DNA from: Saprospiraceae bacterium
GTDB taxonomy: Bacteria > Bacteroidota > Bacteroidia > Chitinophagales > Saprospiraceae
Direction of reading: 5' to 3'
DNA length: 21,872 bases
Assembly (NCBI GenBank): GCA_016715465.1
Contig: JADKAA010000006.1
Span: forward strand, 1-21,872
Positions 6,907 through 16,079 of the stretch are shown here, one piece after another; position 1 is the first letter of the stretch; every line of letters begins with the position of its first letter. Under the pieces are notes generated by a model. The model was not told the DNA's origin. It saw nothing but the letters and a program-made list of their open reading frames with translations, and made no database searches. A program made the position numbers and the translations under genes.

Positions 6907-8709
6907 ATGGACATTCACAAGCTGCTCAAAATACATTTTGGATATGATGCCTTTCGCCCAATGCAGGAAGACATCATCCGGCATGTAATGGAAGGAAAGG
7001 ACAGCCTGGTGATTATGCCTACAGGAGGAGGAAAATCGGTTTGTTTTCAAATTCCGGCTTTGGCGCTACCGAATACGACGCTGGTAATCTCCCCGCTGAT
7101 TGCGCTCATGAAAGATCAGGTGAACGCCTTACATGCACTTGGTATTTCAGCTGCGGCTTATAATAGTCACGCTGGCGCCGATGAGCTGCGGAGGATAGAA
7201 AATGATGCTTTGGATGGAAAACTTAAAATGCTGTATATATCTCCGGAAAGGATGAACGGAGAGTATTTCAATACATTTTTATCCAGACTGAAAATTGACT
7301 TTATCGCCATCGACGAGGCACATTGTGTATCCATGTGGGGCAATGATTTTCGTCCGGATTACCTGAACTTGTCAAAGTTGAGGGACAATTTTCCATACCT
7401 GCCCTTTATTGCCCTTACTGCGACTGCCGATACGGCTACCCAGACCGACATATGTAAACAGTTAAAACTAAATAAGCCGCGGGTATTCATCAGTAGTTTC
7501 GAACGAAAAAACATTACACTGACGGCTGCACCCAGTCAAAAAAGGATGGAAACCATTTTAGACCTCTTGAAAAGACACAAGGGTAAAAGCGGCATCATAT
7601 ACTGTACCAGCAGGAAATCCTGCGAGACGTTAACGGCTTCCCTGATTTCCAAAGGAATAAATGCATCTTTTTATCATGCCGGAATGGATGCGGCTGAACG
7701 CACCAGGGTACAGGAAGCATTTGTCAACGATGATGTGGAGGTCATTTGCGCGACGATTGCTTTTGGAATGGGCATTGATAAAAGCAACATTCGCTGGGTC
7801 ATCCACTACAACATGCCAAAAAACATAGAAGGCTATTATCAGGAAATCGGCAGGGCAGGCAGAGATGGACTCCCCGCAGAAGCCTTGTTGTTTTATAGCT
7901 TTGCCGATCTGGAGATCTTAAAGGAATTTGTACAAAAAAGTGAAGGTGCCGAAGTATTCAAAGAAGTGCAATTGGCCAAACTCGACCGCATGTGGGAATG
8001 TGCCAACACCACTGATTGTCGCACCAATCTTATCCTCAATTATTTCGGGGAGTACCGCAATGAAAACTGTGGTCATTGTGACAATTGTCTTCAGCCAAAG
8101 GCCTACTTTGATGGCACGCAATTGGCTCAAATGGCCATTTCCGCCATCGTAAGGTGCGGGGAACAACTGACCATGGGCACAATCATCGATGTACTTCGCG
8201 GCGCCAATAAAAAAGAACTAAAAGAAAAAGGCTGGGACCAGGTAAAAACATTTGGTGTAGGCAGACACAGATATGTCACGGAATGGCGCGCCTTCATTAC
8301 ACAAATGATTAATCAGGGACTTGTAAGCATTGATTATACAGATTTTCACAAGTTGCGCACCACGCCATTATCCAAAGAACTGCTTGCAGGAAACATTAAA
8401 GTAAACCTGGCCGAAATAGTTTATTCAACCAAGGAAGAAAAAGTAAAAAAAGTGCCAAAAGCCAAAGCCATGCTGACCAGCCTGGCGGAAGACGTAGATG
8501 GCGAATTACTGGCCAAGCTTAAAACATGGCGCTTACAAAAAGCGAGAGAAAACAAGTTACCACCCTATGTGATTATGCACGACAGCACATTGGAGGCGAT
8601 TGCAGGCATGGTGCCCAAAGATGAAGAAATGCTGGGCATGGTACCAGGCATAGGTGAGCACAAATTGAAAAAGTATGGTGGGGAAATCTTAAAATTAATT
8701 AGGAGTTAG
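6907..8709 (+). CDS. recQ: ATP-dependent DNA helicase RecQ
   Basis: 3'-5' DNA helicase that unwinds recombination and replication intermediates. Start chosen at ATG 6907 (MDIHKLLKIHFGYDAFRPMQ), which places the family's FRPxQ motif near residue 16. Helicase core: Walker A TGGGKS at 39-44, DEAH at 136-139, ALTATA, then domain 2 with GIIYCTSRKSCE, FYHAGMD, ATIAFGMGIDK and QEIGRAGRDG. A zinc-binding cysteine set follows (CANTTDC, CGHCDNC), then the winged-helix RQC region and a C-terminal HRDC domain (LKTWRLQKARENKLPPYVI to GIGEHKLKKYG). 600 residues, complete and unbroken. The final residues LIRS and the TAG stop run into the third heptanucleotide array, so the repeat supplies the stop codon. 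Confidence 0.97.
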   Translation: MDIHKLLKIHFGYDAFRPMQEDIIRHVMEGKDSLVIMPTGGGKSVCFQIPALALPNTTLVISPLIALMKDQVNALHALGISAAAYNSHAGADELRRIENDALDGKLKMLYISPERMNGEYFNTFLSRLKIDFIAIDEAHCVSMWGNDFRPDYLNLSKLRDNFPYLPFIALTATADTATQTDICKQLKLNKPRVFISSFERKNITLTAAPSQKRMETILDLLKRHKGKSGIIYCTSRKSCETLTASLISKGINASFYHAGMDAAERTRVQEAFVNDDVEVICATIAFGMGIDKSNIRWVIHYNMPKNIEGYYQEIGRAGRDGLPAEALLFYSFADLEILKEFVQKSEGAEVFKEVQLAKLDRMWECANTTDCRTNLILNYFGEYRNENCGHCDNCLQPKAYFDGTQLAQMAISAIVRCGEQLTMGTIIDVLRGANKKELKEKGWDQVKTFGVGRHRYVTEWRAFITQMINQGLVSIDYTDFHKLRTTPLSKELLAGNIKVNLAEIVYSTKEEKVKKVPKAKAMLTSLAEDVDGELLAKLKTWRLQKARENKLPPYVIMHDSTLEAIAGMVPKDEEMLGMVPGIGEHKLKKYGGEILKLIRS

Positions 8710-8813
8710 GAATTAGGAGTTAGGAATTAGGAGTTAGGAATTAGGAGTTAGGAATTAGGAGTTAGGAATTAGGAGTTAGGAGTTAGGAATTAGGAGTTAG
8801 GAGTTAGGAGTTA
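8697..8813. repeat. Heptanucleotide tandem array 3 (recQ 3' end)
   Basis: About 16 units of GAGTTAG and GAATTAG, largely alternating as a 14-base period. It begins inside the last codons of recQ, supplies its TAG stop (8707-8709) and ends about 70 bases before the convergent stop of the T9SS protein. Confidence 0.92.
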
Positions 8814-8882
8814 AAGATTAGATGATAAAATTTGGAACTACTGATTTGTGGACAGTCTCAAGAGCATATGTACAAATGTTAT

Positions 8883-11717
8883 TCATTGTCCAATAATTAT
8901 CTTGGTCCTGAGATTCGTATAGCTGCCGTTTACGCACAAAATGTACAACCCTTGTGGAAGATTCGGCAACTGGTATTCAAAAACACCACCTGGCTGAATC
9001 AATGATGCCGTATCTGACCAGACTTTATAACCGGATGTGGAGTACAGATCAAAATTCAACTGAGCATCGGTCACATTCAATACTTCAAAAGAAAGCGTTC
9101 GCCCCATTATAGGGTTTTGAAGTATCTTTAAGTTACTTCCGCTGGCAGTGTCATACTTTTCCGGCTTGGGAATGCCTCCTTTCATTTGCCACAATTCAGT
9201 ACCATAAGCTGTACTATAGGCAACAAAATAGATGGTTGAATCCATGGAGATATATGGTCCGGGAAACGAAGAACACTTGCCGGTGCATATATCCTGTACA
9301 AGCTTGGTATTTTCCAGGCTGCCATCTGTAACCCATAACTCAATTCCATTGTCATCGTCACTGCCATGAAAATAAAGTAGATTTTCCAGGTAAAAGTTGA
9401 TATCCAGGTACCGATATCATAGTTTTGATATGACGTCAATTTAAATGTGCCCTCAGCCGTACCATCACTTCTCCAAAGCACTGCAGAACCAACAAAATAA
9501 TTAACGAGCGTGATGTAGATCAGACTGTCAGTGGCAGCCATGGATATTGCATCCACATTTCCAGGGGAACCGATGATGCCTTTGACCAAAGAAGTACCTG
9601 CTTTGGTGCCATCAGTTGACCATAGCTCCCTTACTTTATTTTCATTATATACCAGAAAAAAAACTTTCTTATCAAAAATGTAGAAATCGGAAGGAAGAGG
9701 CTCATAAGCACCAGGCTCAATAAGTTTTGTCAAATTCACCATCCCATCCTTACCATCTAATGCCCACATGGTATGCCCGGAAATTCCATCATTTGATTTA
9801 AAAATAAGCAGGTCATCCAATCGAAGTAATTCGCGGATATCCACTTTTTCCATGATGAATTTTGGGAAAGCATTTCCGGCATGCAGCTGATAAAGTTTCC
9901 CTCGGTTGGCGGTAAAATAAAGTACATCATCTATGCAAACTAAGTTTTCGAGGGTAGCACCTAAGCCTGAACAAACCAGGCTTGTACCTTCACTGGTCCC
10001 ATCTGTACTGAATAATGCTTCTTCTGATCCATATGCTCCGATAAAAAACAATAAATCCCCACACCGTATAACCGCCAATAAAATTTTTGTTAAATGATGG
10101 ATCAGAAAAGGAAATATCTGCCATTTTTCTGGTAGTCAGGTCCAAACTCCATAATTTTATACTGCCATCTGTGTCATATGCATTAAAAATGATGTAGTTT
10201 TTAAAGCTGGTTATATAACCGGGATAAGACCCGTTAAAACCGGGCAGGAGTTCCATTAAATTTAGCTCATTTGTTTTTGTATGATAGCTATAAATTTCAG
10301 GCCCAAAAACGCCATCGTCAGCTCCAATAAAAAGTTCGTCCCCGAGGAACTCTAAATCGGAAATGTAAGCATTGTTGGTATTTTTATTTACATCTGCCAT
10401 CAACTGTAAATTCTGGGCCGAAGGTTCAAGTTTTCGAAACTCTGATCCATGCAAGTGATCCTCAGCAATCCAAACTAATTCATTATTCCGAGTAAGAAGT
10501 GGCTTGGCATTGGAACTAAATTTACCCGGAATCATGTCTGACAATATTTTTGTGCCTTCCGGCGTACCATCTGAAACCCACGGCTCGCTGCCCTGATCAA
10601 AGGTGGACATATTGAAATATACCTTCCCTTCAAAAGGATAAAACTTCGAATTCAATCCCAGAATATCAAGACCAGGATCTGAGATTCGCTTAAATGGACT
10701 GAAATTTTCAGAAACAAATATACCCCTTTGATAACCAAATATTTTACCATTGTCATATAAGAGGGTGTCTGGCAAATTTTCTCCTGAATCAAAGAGCTTC
10801 GTTCCATCTTTCGTACCATCAGAAAAATAAAACTTATCTAAATTATTTACCCTGATTTTGCAAATATATAACGTGGGTGAAGCGGTATGGGTAATGGACT
10901 GAACGGACTTGAATTCTGCACCAAGTTCATAAACCTCCAAAGTTGACTCTTGTGTGCCCCTGGTGGTACATAAAACAAAACCTCTTTCGGCATCATATTT
11001 CCAAAAGAAAAGTAAATCACCCACGGCTTCAAAGCCTGTGAACTCATTTTGTGAGCTCAGAATCAATACAGTACCTTCCTTTGTCCCATCCGTTCGCCAT
11101 AATTCAACTTCGTCTCTATTCGGACTTATGCTGAAATATATAAGTTTACCTGTCTGGTATAATACCGGAAACGGCCTTGCATCAGGTTTACTTTGGAAAA
11201 TTAGTTTACTCTCATCTTCATTACCATTTAATCTCCATACTTCCGTATTATCAAATGGGCCTGATCTGATGTAAAAATAAGCATCATCCATGATGACAGA
11301 AGCAGCAGGTTTTATCAGGCCGGCCAATTCTCTTGTTCCCTTCTCTGTGCCGTCACTTACATGCAAGACATCTTTGTCTTCCCTGTTTTTAGCCAAAAAA
11401 AATATTTTACCGGAAGTTGCCTTTAACCGGGAAGGCATTGACGATTTTTCGCCTTTCTTGATGTCCTTCACCATATAGGTACCCTGAACTGTTCCATCTG
11501 TGCGCCACAATTCCTGACCGGTGCCATTTTCGTTGTCTCCGGCAAAATACAGTACATTTTTCATGATTGCTACTGATTTGCCACCAACACCTGACCTTGT
11601 TGTCTTATTAATATCTGCCACCAATTTAGCGTATTGTCCCTGGCAAATGTTTAAAATTGTCGTTTGCAGAAACAAAAGCATGCATATACTCACCTTGTAT
11701 TTACAGGAGCGCCACAT
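8883..11717 (-). CDS. T9SS-exported repeat protein with ELWRTDGT-type repeats, two frameshifts
   Basis: Large surface or secreted protein; function unknown. Start placed at ATG 11717 because MWRSCKYKVSICMLLFLQTT then ICQGQ gives a clean signal peptide; the frame is open to 11783. The body repeats a motif of about 40-70 residues resembling GxELWRTDGTxxGTxxVKDI with LYFxAxD (seen near QELWRTDGTVQGT, VLHVSDGTEKGT, ELWRTDGTKEGT, EPWVSDGTPEGT, LFSTDGTSEGT and others), probably a beta-propeller-like fold. The C-terminus (LKILQNPIMGRTLSFEVLN to GLYILCVNGSYTNLRTKIIIGQ) is a type A T9SS sorting domain. The frame breaks near 10077-10088 (A/T run) and 9401-9405 (one G missing); corrected reading gives FLAVIRCGDLLFF and WDINFYLENLLYFHGSDDDNGIELWVTDG. 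Corrected length is about 945 residues. It stands alone, convergent with recQ. Confidence 0.85.
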
Positions 11718-12052
11718 GACATTAAATTCAATCCGGGTAATAAACGTGGGTGTAATCGGATATACATAATCTTTCATCATCACAGGGGAGGAGCGTATTT
11801 ATCAGGTAAAATTAAAAGATTTATCCATATCTTAAAAATTGATGTCCTCAAATTAAACAAAACCCTGGTTTAATTCAAAAACGCAGGGGCCTGTATGCGC
11901 AAAGAAACTTCGAATCAAATGAAGCTGGCCGGTTAATTTAAGGTCTTTGATAATCAAAGTTGACAATGCATTGAAATCATCGATATAAAAGGAAAAAAGA
12001 AAACACGCTCATTCCAAATGGAGGTCCATCGCATGACAGGACACCTTTACCC
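11718..12052. other. Intergenic region upstream of the T9SS protein gene
   Basis: No gene supported and no exact -7 element found for the T9SS protein on the minus strand. The region carries an inverted repeat AATTAAAC-N9-GTTTAATT at 11851-11875. A weak GGTCC/GGACACC stem near 12024-12048, just beyond the ferredoxin stop, could be its transcript end. Confidence 0.5.
11851..11875. promoter_or_regulatory. AT-rich inverted repeat upstream of the T9SS gene
   Basis: Perfect 8-base arms AATTAAAC and GTTTAATT separated by 9 bases, 134 bases upstream of the chosen start. It could be an operator or a simple hairpin (AAACC-CT-GGTTT is an alternative inner fold). Function unknown. Confidence 0.3.
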
Positions 12053-12283
12053 TTAACTACAGTCTTTCCACTTGATAATTCGGGCCGGGCAAACACGGGC
12101 TGCAGCGATGACATCTTCGCGTTCGCCCTCTTCAACATTCACTACATAAAAGCCACGCTTTTCTTTGGCTCCCACCAGGGTACATTTGCCATCCTTGCGG
12201 GAAACCCTCCAACGGTGTTCGGCGATTTCTACACAGGCGTTGCAACCTATACATTTGGCTCGTTGCTGGATAATCTGGATCAT
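12053..12283 (-). CDS. Small single-cluster ferredoxin
   Basis: 76-residue electron carrier. The cluster-binding pattern is CIGCNAC near residues 11-17 and a distant fourth cysteine in ARVCPARIIKW (about 65), the layout of single [4Fe-4S] ferredoxins (C-x2-C-x2-C...C-P). The ATG overlaps the stop of the upstream U32 gene in an ATGA (12280-12283), so the two are translationally coupled. This suggests the ferredoxin serves the U32 protein as electron donor or partner. Complete and unbroken. Confidence 0.9.
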   Translation of the reverse strand: MIQIIQQRAKCIGCNACVEIAEHRWRVSRKDGKCTLVGAKEKRGFYVVNVEEGEREDVIAAARVCPARIIKWKDCS

Positions 12284-13536
12284 GACAGAGAAGGCAGGAC
12301 TTTATAGAGTTTGTCGGAGGGGCGTATCTTTTCACTTACCCGGATGGTGAATACATCTCCCCGTTCTACTTTTTCCACGACCTTGTCGCCAACCCTGATC
12401 TCCTGCACTATGGTCTGGATATAGCCTGTGGTAGGACCGGTGATGTTGACCTCATCGCCTGACCTGAGGCTGCCGGACTCGCATTTGAATTCAGCAATGC
12501 CTGCCTGATCGAAATATTTCATGCCTTTGGCGATGTACACTTTTTTACGGGTGGCTTTTGAACCATAGGCATCGGACCATTCCCCCATTTTTCGGCCCAG
12601 GTAGTAGCCATCCCAGAATCCACGGTTGTAAACGGTTTCCAGCCTGGACTTCCACGCTTCGATCTTCCCGGGTGAATAAGATCCGTCCAGATAGGAGTCG
12701 ATCGCTTCCCGGTAACATCTGGTGACTGTGTACACATAATCGGCAGACCTTCCTCTGCCTTCAATTTTGAGTACAGTAACACCGGCATCCAGGATTTTAT
12801 CTAAAAAATCTATGGTACACAAATCTTTGGCCGACATGATGTATTCATTGTCCACTTCAAATTCGATGCCTTCATCCTTATCGGTCACTACATAACTGCG
12901 TCTGCAATTCTGAATGCAGGCGCCTCTGTTGGCTGAAGCAAAATGACTATGCAAACTGAGGTAACATTTACCGGAAACTGCCATGCACAATGCGCCATGG
13001 GCGAAGACCTCCAGTTTTATCAGTTCGCCTGAAGGACCTGATATTTGCCTGCGTTTGATCTCCCGACTAATGTCAGCCACTTGCATGAGACTTAATTCCC
13101 GGGCCAGCACAACCACATCGGCGAATGCAGCATAAAATTCAACAGTATCTACATTGGATACGTTTGCCTGTGTAGAGACATGCAGGGGCATACCAACTTT
13201 TCGGGCATAGTTCATGGCAGCGTGATCAGAAGCAATGATCGCTGTAATGCCATTGCTTTTTGCAGCATCAATGATGGTTTTCATCAGCATGATGTCGTGA
13301 TCGTAAAGTATGGTATTGAGGGTGAGGTATGATTTGACACCATTTTCGGCAGTGATGGCTGAAATTTTGGACAGGTCATCCAGTGTGAAATTCTGGGTTG
13401 ACTTCGCCCTCATGTTCAACTGTTCTACCCCAAAATAAATAGAATTACAGCCAGCCTTAATGGCAGAGGCAAGGGCTTCCCATGAACCTGCAGGACTCAT
13501 GAGTTCAATATTTTCCGGCAAATTTTTACTTTCCAT
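12280..13536 (-). CDS. U32 family protein (TrhP/YegQ-like), Fe-S containing
   Basis: Annotated by homology as peptidase U32. Characterised relatives are Fe-S proteins that hydroxylate rather than cleave: TrhP (YegQ) modifies tRNA U34 using prephenate, and UbiU/UbiV act in oxygen-independent ubiquinone synthesis. It starts NIELMSPAGSWEALASAIKAGCNSIYFG and has the signature region HGALCMAVSGKCYLSLHSHFASANRGACIQNCRRSY, with four cysteines spaced like the cluster ligands of the family. KIEGRGRSADYVYTVTRCYR and GFWDGYYLGRK follow, then a C-terminal beta domain. At 418 residues it is close to TrhP. It overlaps the ferredoxin gene by four bases and lies 143 bases downstream of hppD, separated by a hairpin. 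The exact substrate is not decided by sequence; tRNA hydroxylation is the best guess. Confidence 0.88.
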   Translation of the reverse strand: MESKNLPENIELMSPAGSWEALASAIKAGCNSIYFGVEQLNMRAKSTQNFTLDDLSKISAITAENGVKSYLTLNTILYDHDIMLMKTIIDAAKSNGITAIIASDHAAMNYARKVGMPLHVSTQANVSNVDTVEFYAAFADVVVLARELSLMQVADISREIKRRQISGPSGELIKLEVFAHGALCMAVSGKCYLSLHSHFASANRGACIQNCRRSYVVTDKDEGIEFEVDNEYIMSAKDLCTIDFLDKILDAGVTVLKIEGRGRSADYVYTVTRCYREAIDSYLDGSYSPGKIEAWKSRLETVYNRGFWDGYYLGRKMGEWSDAYGSKATRKKVYIAKGMKYFDQAGIAEFKCESGSLRSGDEVNITGPTTGYIQTIVQEIRVGDKVVEKVERGDVFTIRVSEKIRPSDKLYKVLPSLS

Positions 13537-13592
13537 CGTAATATCTATATTTAAGAACGGATAACATTATGAATTACCCAGGCCTATAAATT

Positions 13593-13622
13593 CATAACCA
13601 ATGGCAAAAGCCATTGGCTATG
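13593..13622 (-). terminator. Hairpin between hppD and the U32 gene
   Basis: CATAACCAATGGC and GCCATTGGCTATG form a 13-bp stem with one mismatch around an AAAA loop; on the minus strand the mismatch becomes a G-U wobble. It lies 58 bases past the hppD stop. It is followed on the minus strand by AATTTAT rather than a clean U-tract, so it may be a weak terminator, an mRNA-stabilising structure or one of the tight-loop hairpins seen elsewhere here. Confidence 0.45.
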
Positions 13623-13679
13623 AAAAAAAATTAGCATGTTGCCACAACCATTGTAGCAGCAACATTTCCACGATTATGC

Positions 13680-14837
13680 TTACAATGTGCCCCTCCTGGC
13701 CTGCTCCGCTTCGATGCTTTCAAAGAGTGCCTGGAAGTTGCCTTTGCCAAAAGACTTCGCGCCTTTTCGCTGAATGATTTCAAAAAATAAGGTGGGACGA
13801 TCCTCCACCGGTTTGGTAAATATTTGCAGGAGATATCCATCTTCATCTCTGTCGACCATTATACCCAGTGATTTGAGGATGGCCAGATCTTCTGCGATTT
13901 CACCCACCCTTTCACCCACGGTATCGTAATAGGTACCCGGCACATACAAAAATTCGACTCCCCTGCTCCTCATCTCTGATATGGTGAATACAATGTCATC
14001 GGTGGCGACAGCGATATGCTGACAGCCTGCACCTCCATAAAAGTCAAGGTATTCTTCTATTTGCGATTTTTTCACCCCTTCTGCGGGTTCATTGATGGGA
14101 AACTTAATTCTGCCGTTCCCATTGGTCATCACCTTACTCATGAGGGCAGTGAACCTGGTAGAAATGTCCTTGTCATCAAAAGTAATGAGGTTGGCAAAAC
14201 CCATGGTATTTGCATAAAATGCTGCCCACTCGTTCATTTTTCCCAATTCCACATTACCCACCATATGGTCGATGAATTTAAGTCCGGTGGGAATTGGGTT
14301 ATACTCAGATGTCCATTTTTCAAAGCCCGGCAAAAAGATGCCTTTATAATCTTTTCGCTCCACAAACATGTGGACGGTATCTCCATAGGTTTTGATGGCT
14401 GATCTCACTACGGTTCCGTCGGAATCCGCCAGCTTTTCGGGCGACATCACTACCGTGGCGCCCCTGGCAACGGTTTCTTCAAAGGCTTTGGTGGCGTCAT
14501 CTACCCAAAGGGCAATGAACTTGACACCGTCGCCATGTTTGCGGATGTGCTCAGAAATTTCGCTGTCTGCCTTATACGGTGTGGTGAGTACGAGCCTGAT
14601 CTTGTCCTGGCTCAGAACATAAGAACAAAATTCCCGATTTCCTGTTTCCAGGCCAGAATAGGCAAGTGACTGGAAACCAAATGCTGTTTTATAAAAATGA
14701 GCTGCCTGTTTGGCATTTCCAACATACAATTCGACATAGTCTGTTCCATTGATGGGTAAGAAGTCTTGCGCTTTGTCAAATATCTTCTCTATGCCATAAT
14801 CATAATTTTTTACGCCGGTTAAATTTGCTGTTGCCAT
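13680..14837 (-). CDS. hppD: 4-hydroxyphenylpyruvate dioxygenase
   Basis: Fe(II) enzyme that converts 4-hydroxyphenylpyruvate and O2 to homogentisate and CO2, second step of tyrosine breakdown. Two vicinal-oxygen-chelate halves are visible: the N-terminal YVELYVGNAKQAAHFYKTAFGF and the catalytic C-terminal IDHMVGNVELGKMNEWAAFY. Iron ligands by family alignment are H191 (IDHMVG), H274 (CQHIAVATDD) and E353 (FFEIIQRKG). The C-terminal helix GKGNFQALFESIEAEQARRG is intact. 385 residues, complete. It starts 69 bases after the hmgA stop, on the same strand, and is last in the aromatic cluster. No exact -7 element precedes it, so it is probably co-transcribed, though a near-match (TACATTTT) upstream could be an internal promoter. 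Confidence 0.97.
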   Translation of the reverse strand: MATANLTGVKNYDYGIEKIFDKAQDFLPINGTDYVELYVGNAKQAAHFYKTAFGFQSLAYSGLETGNREFCSYVLSQDKIRLVLTTPYKADSEISEHIRKHGDGVKFIALWVDDATKAFEETVARGATVVMSPEKLADSDGTVVRSAIKTYGDTVHMFVERKDYKGIFLPGFEKWTSEYNPIPTGLKFIDHMVGNVELGKMNEWAAFYANTMGFANLITFDDKDISTRFTALMSKVMTNGNGRIKFPINEPAEGVKKSQIEEYLDFYGGAGCQHIAVATDDIVFTISEMRSRGVEFLYVPGTYYDTVGERVGEIAEDLAILKSLGIMVDRDEDGYLLQIFTKPVEDRPTLFFEIIQRKGAKSFGKGNFQALFESIEAEQARRGTL

Positions 14838-14906
14838 CGTGGTCTGCTTAATTCGTTTTTCAATAAAATGTATAGTACCTCTCGAATTTAATGCTTTAAT
14901 TCTTCT

Positions 14907-16067
14907 TTATCCTTCTTCCAGCCATGATTTATAATAATCCTTTACTTCAAGGTGCATCGCTTCTTTCGTAACCATGACCGGTTGGAAAGGATCTATCATG
15001 ACGGCGAGTTCGCCCGTCTCTTTTTTGCCAATGCTTCGTTCAATGGCTCCCGGATGGGGTCCGTGGGGAATTCCTCCCGGATGCAAGGTGATTTGACCTT
15101 TTTCAATGTTGTTTCTGCTCATGAAATCACCGTCAACATAATACAATAATTCGTCGCTGTCGATGTTGCTATGGTGGTATGGCGCAGGAATGGCATCCGG
15201 ATGATAGTCGTATAAACGGGGTACAAAAGAACAAATGACAAAGTTTCTGCTTTCAAATGTCTGATGCACGGGTGGGGGCATGTGGATCCTGCCCGTAATG
15301 GGTTCAAAATTGAATATGGAAAAAGTATAGGGGTAATGAAAGCCGTCCCAGCCAACTACATCAAACGGGTGGTTGGCATAGACATAAGGAAACATCATGC
15401 CCTTTTTCTTGATGTAAATATCGAATTCCCCTTTCTCATCAAAGGTCTTCAGGTTTTCAGGTCTGACGATGTCACGTTCGCAAAAAGGAGAATGCTCCAG
15501 CAGTTGTCCAAAATCATTCCGATATTTTCTGGGTGTAAAAATGGGTTCAAACGACTCAATAAAAAGCAACCGATTGCTTGGGTCATTGAAACTAATCTTG
15601 TAAACGGTACCCCTGGGAATTACGATGTAATCTCCATAACGAAAGGCAAGTTCACCAAACATGGTGTGCAGTTTACCGCTGCCTTCGTGTACAAATATTA
15701 ATTCGTCGGCATCTGCATTCTTATAAAAATAAGTCGTGGATGACATGGGTGCGGCCAAACCGATGTGCATGGCACCATTGACAAAAAGGGTCTTTCTGCT
15801 GGCCAGGTAATCGGGTTCCGGCTTTATTTCCATGCCTTTGAAACTCATGGCGTCCAGTCCGTTTTCAACGGCAATCTCCGGTTTTACGCTGTAGGCCTTA
15901 TCCTTTTGTTTTACGCGTGTGGGCGGATACAGGTGATAGGCCAGCGATGACATCCCTGCAAAGCCCTGGGTGCCCACCAGTTCTTCCTGGTAAAGCCGGC
16001 CATTTGGCTGTCTGAAAACTACATGTCTTTTATCGGGAATATATCCAAGCTTATGATATACAGGCAT
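14907..16067 (-). CDS. hmgA: Homogentisate 1,2-dioxygenase
   Basis: Fe(II) enzyme that opens the ring of homogentisate with O2 to give maleylacetoacetate, the step after HppD. Cupin-fold protein. The N-terminal YHKLGYIPDKRHVVFRQPNG and the catalytic part PPVHQTFESRNFVICSFVPR are typical. Iron-site candidates are the histidines of PYHHSNIDSDELLYY (H299) with E306, and GGIPHGPHPG (H335/H338). 386 residues is shorter than the roughly 440 of proteobacterial or human forms but usual for the Bacteroidota type. It begins 12 bases after the paaD stop, so it is very likely in the same transcript as the paa genes. Complete. Confidence 0.95.
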   Translation of the reverse strand: MPVYHKLGYIPDKRHVVFRQPNGRLYQEELVGTQGFAGMSSLAYHLYPPTRVKQKDKAYSVKPEIAVENGLDAMSFKGMEIKPEPDYLASRKTLFVNGAMHIGLAAPMSSTTYFYKNADADELIFVHEGSGKLHTMFGELAFRYGDYIVIPRGTVYKISFNDPSNRLLFIESFEPIFTPRKYRNDFGQLLEHSPFCERDIVRPENLKTFDEKGEFDIYIKKKGMMFPYVYANHPFDVVGWDGFHYPYTFSIFNFEPITGRIHMPPPVHQTFESRNFVICSFVPRLYDYHPDAIPAPYHHSNIDSDELLYYVDGDFMSRNNIEKGQITLHPGGIPHGPHPGAIERSIGKKETGELAVMIDPFQPVMVTKEAMHLEVKDYYKSWLEEG

Positions 16068-16079
16068 ACAATACTGATA

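Noticed and set aside
14016..14402. 128-residue plus-strand reading frame, and similar frames at 15264-15701 and 17955-18284
   Set aside because: All are antisense shadows of hppD, hmgA and paaA.
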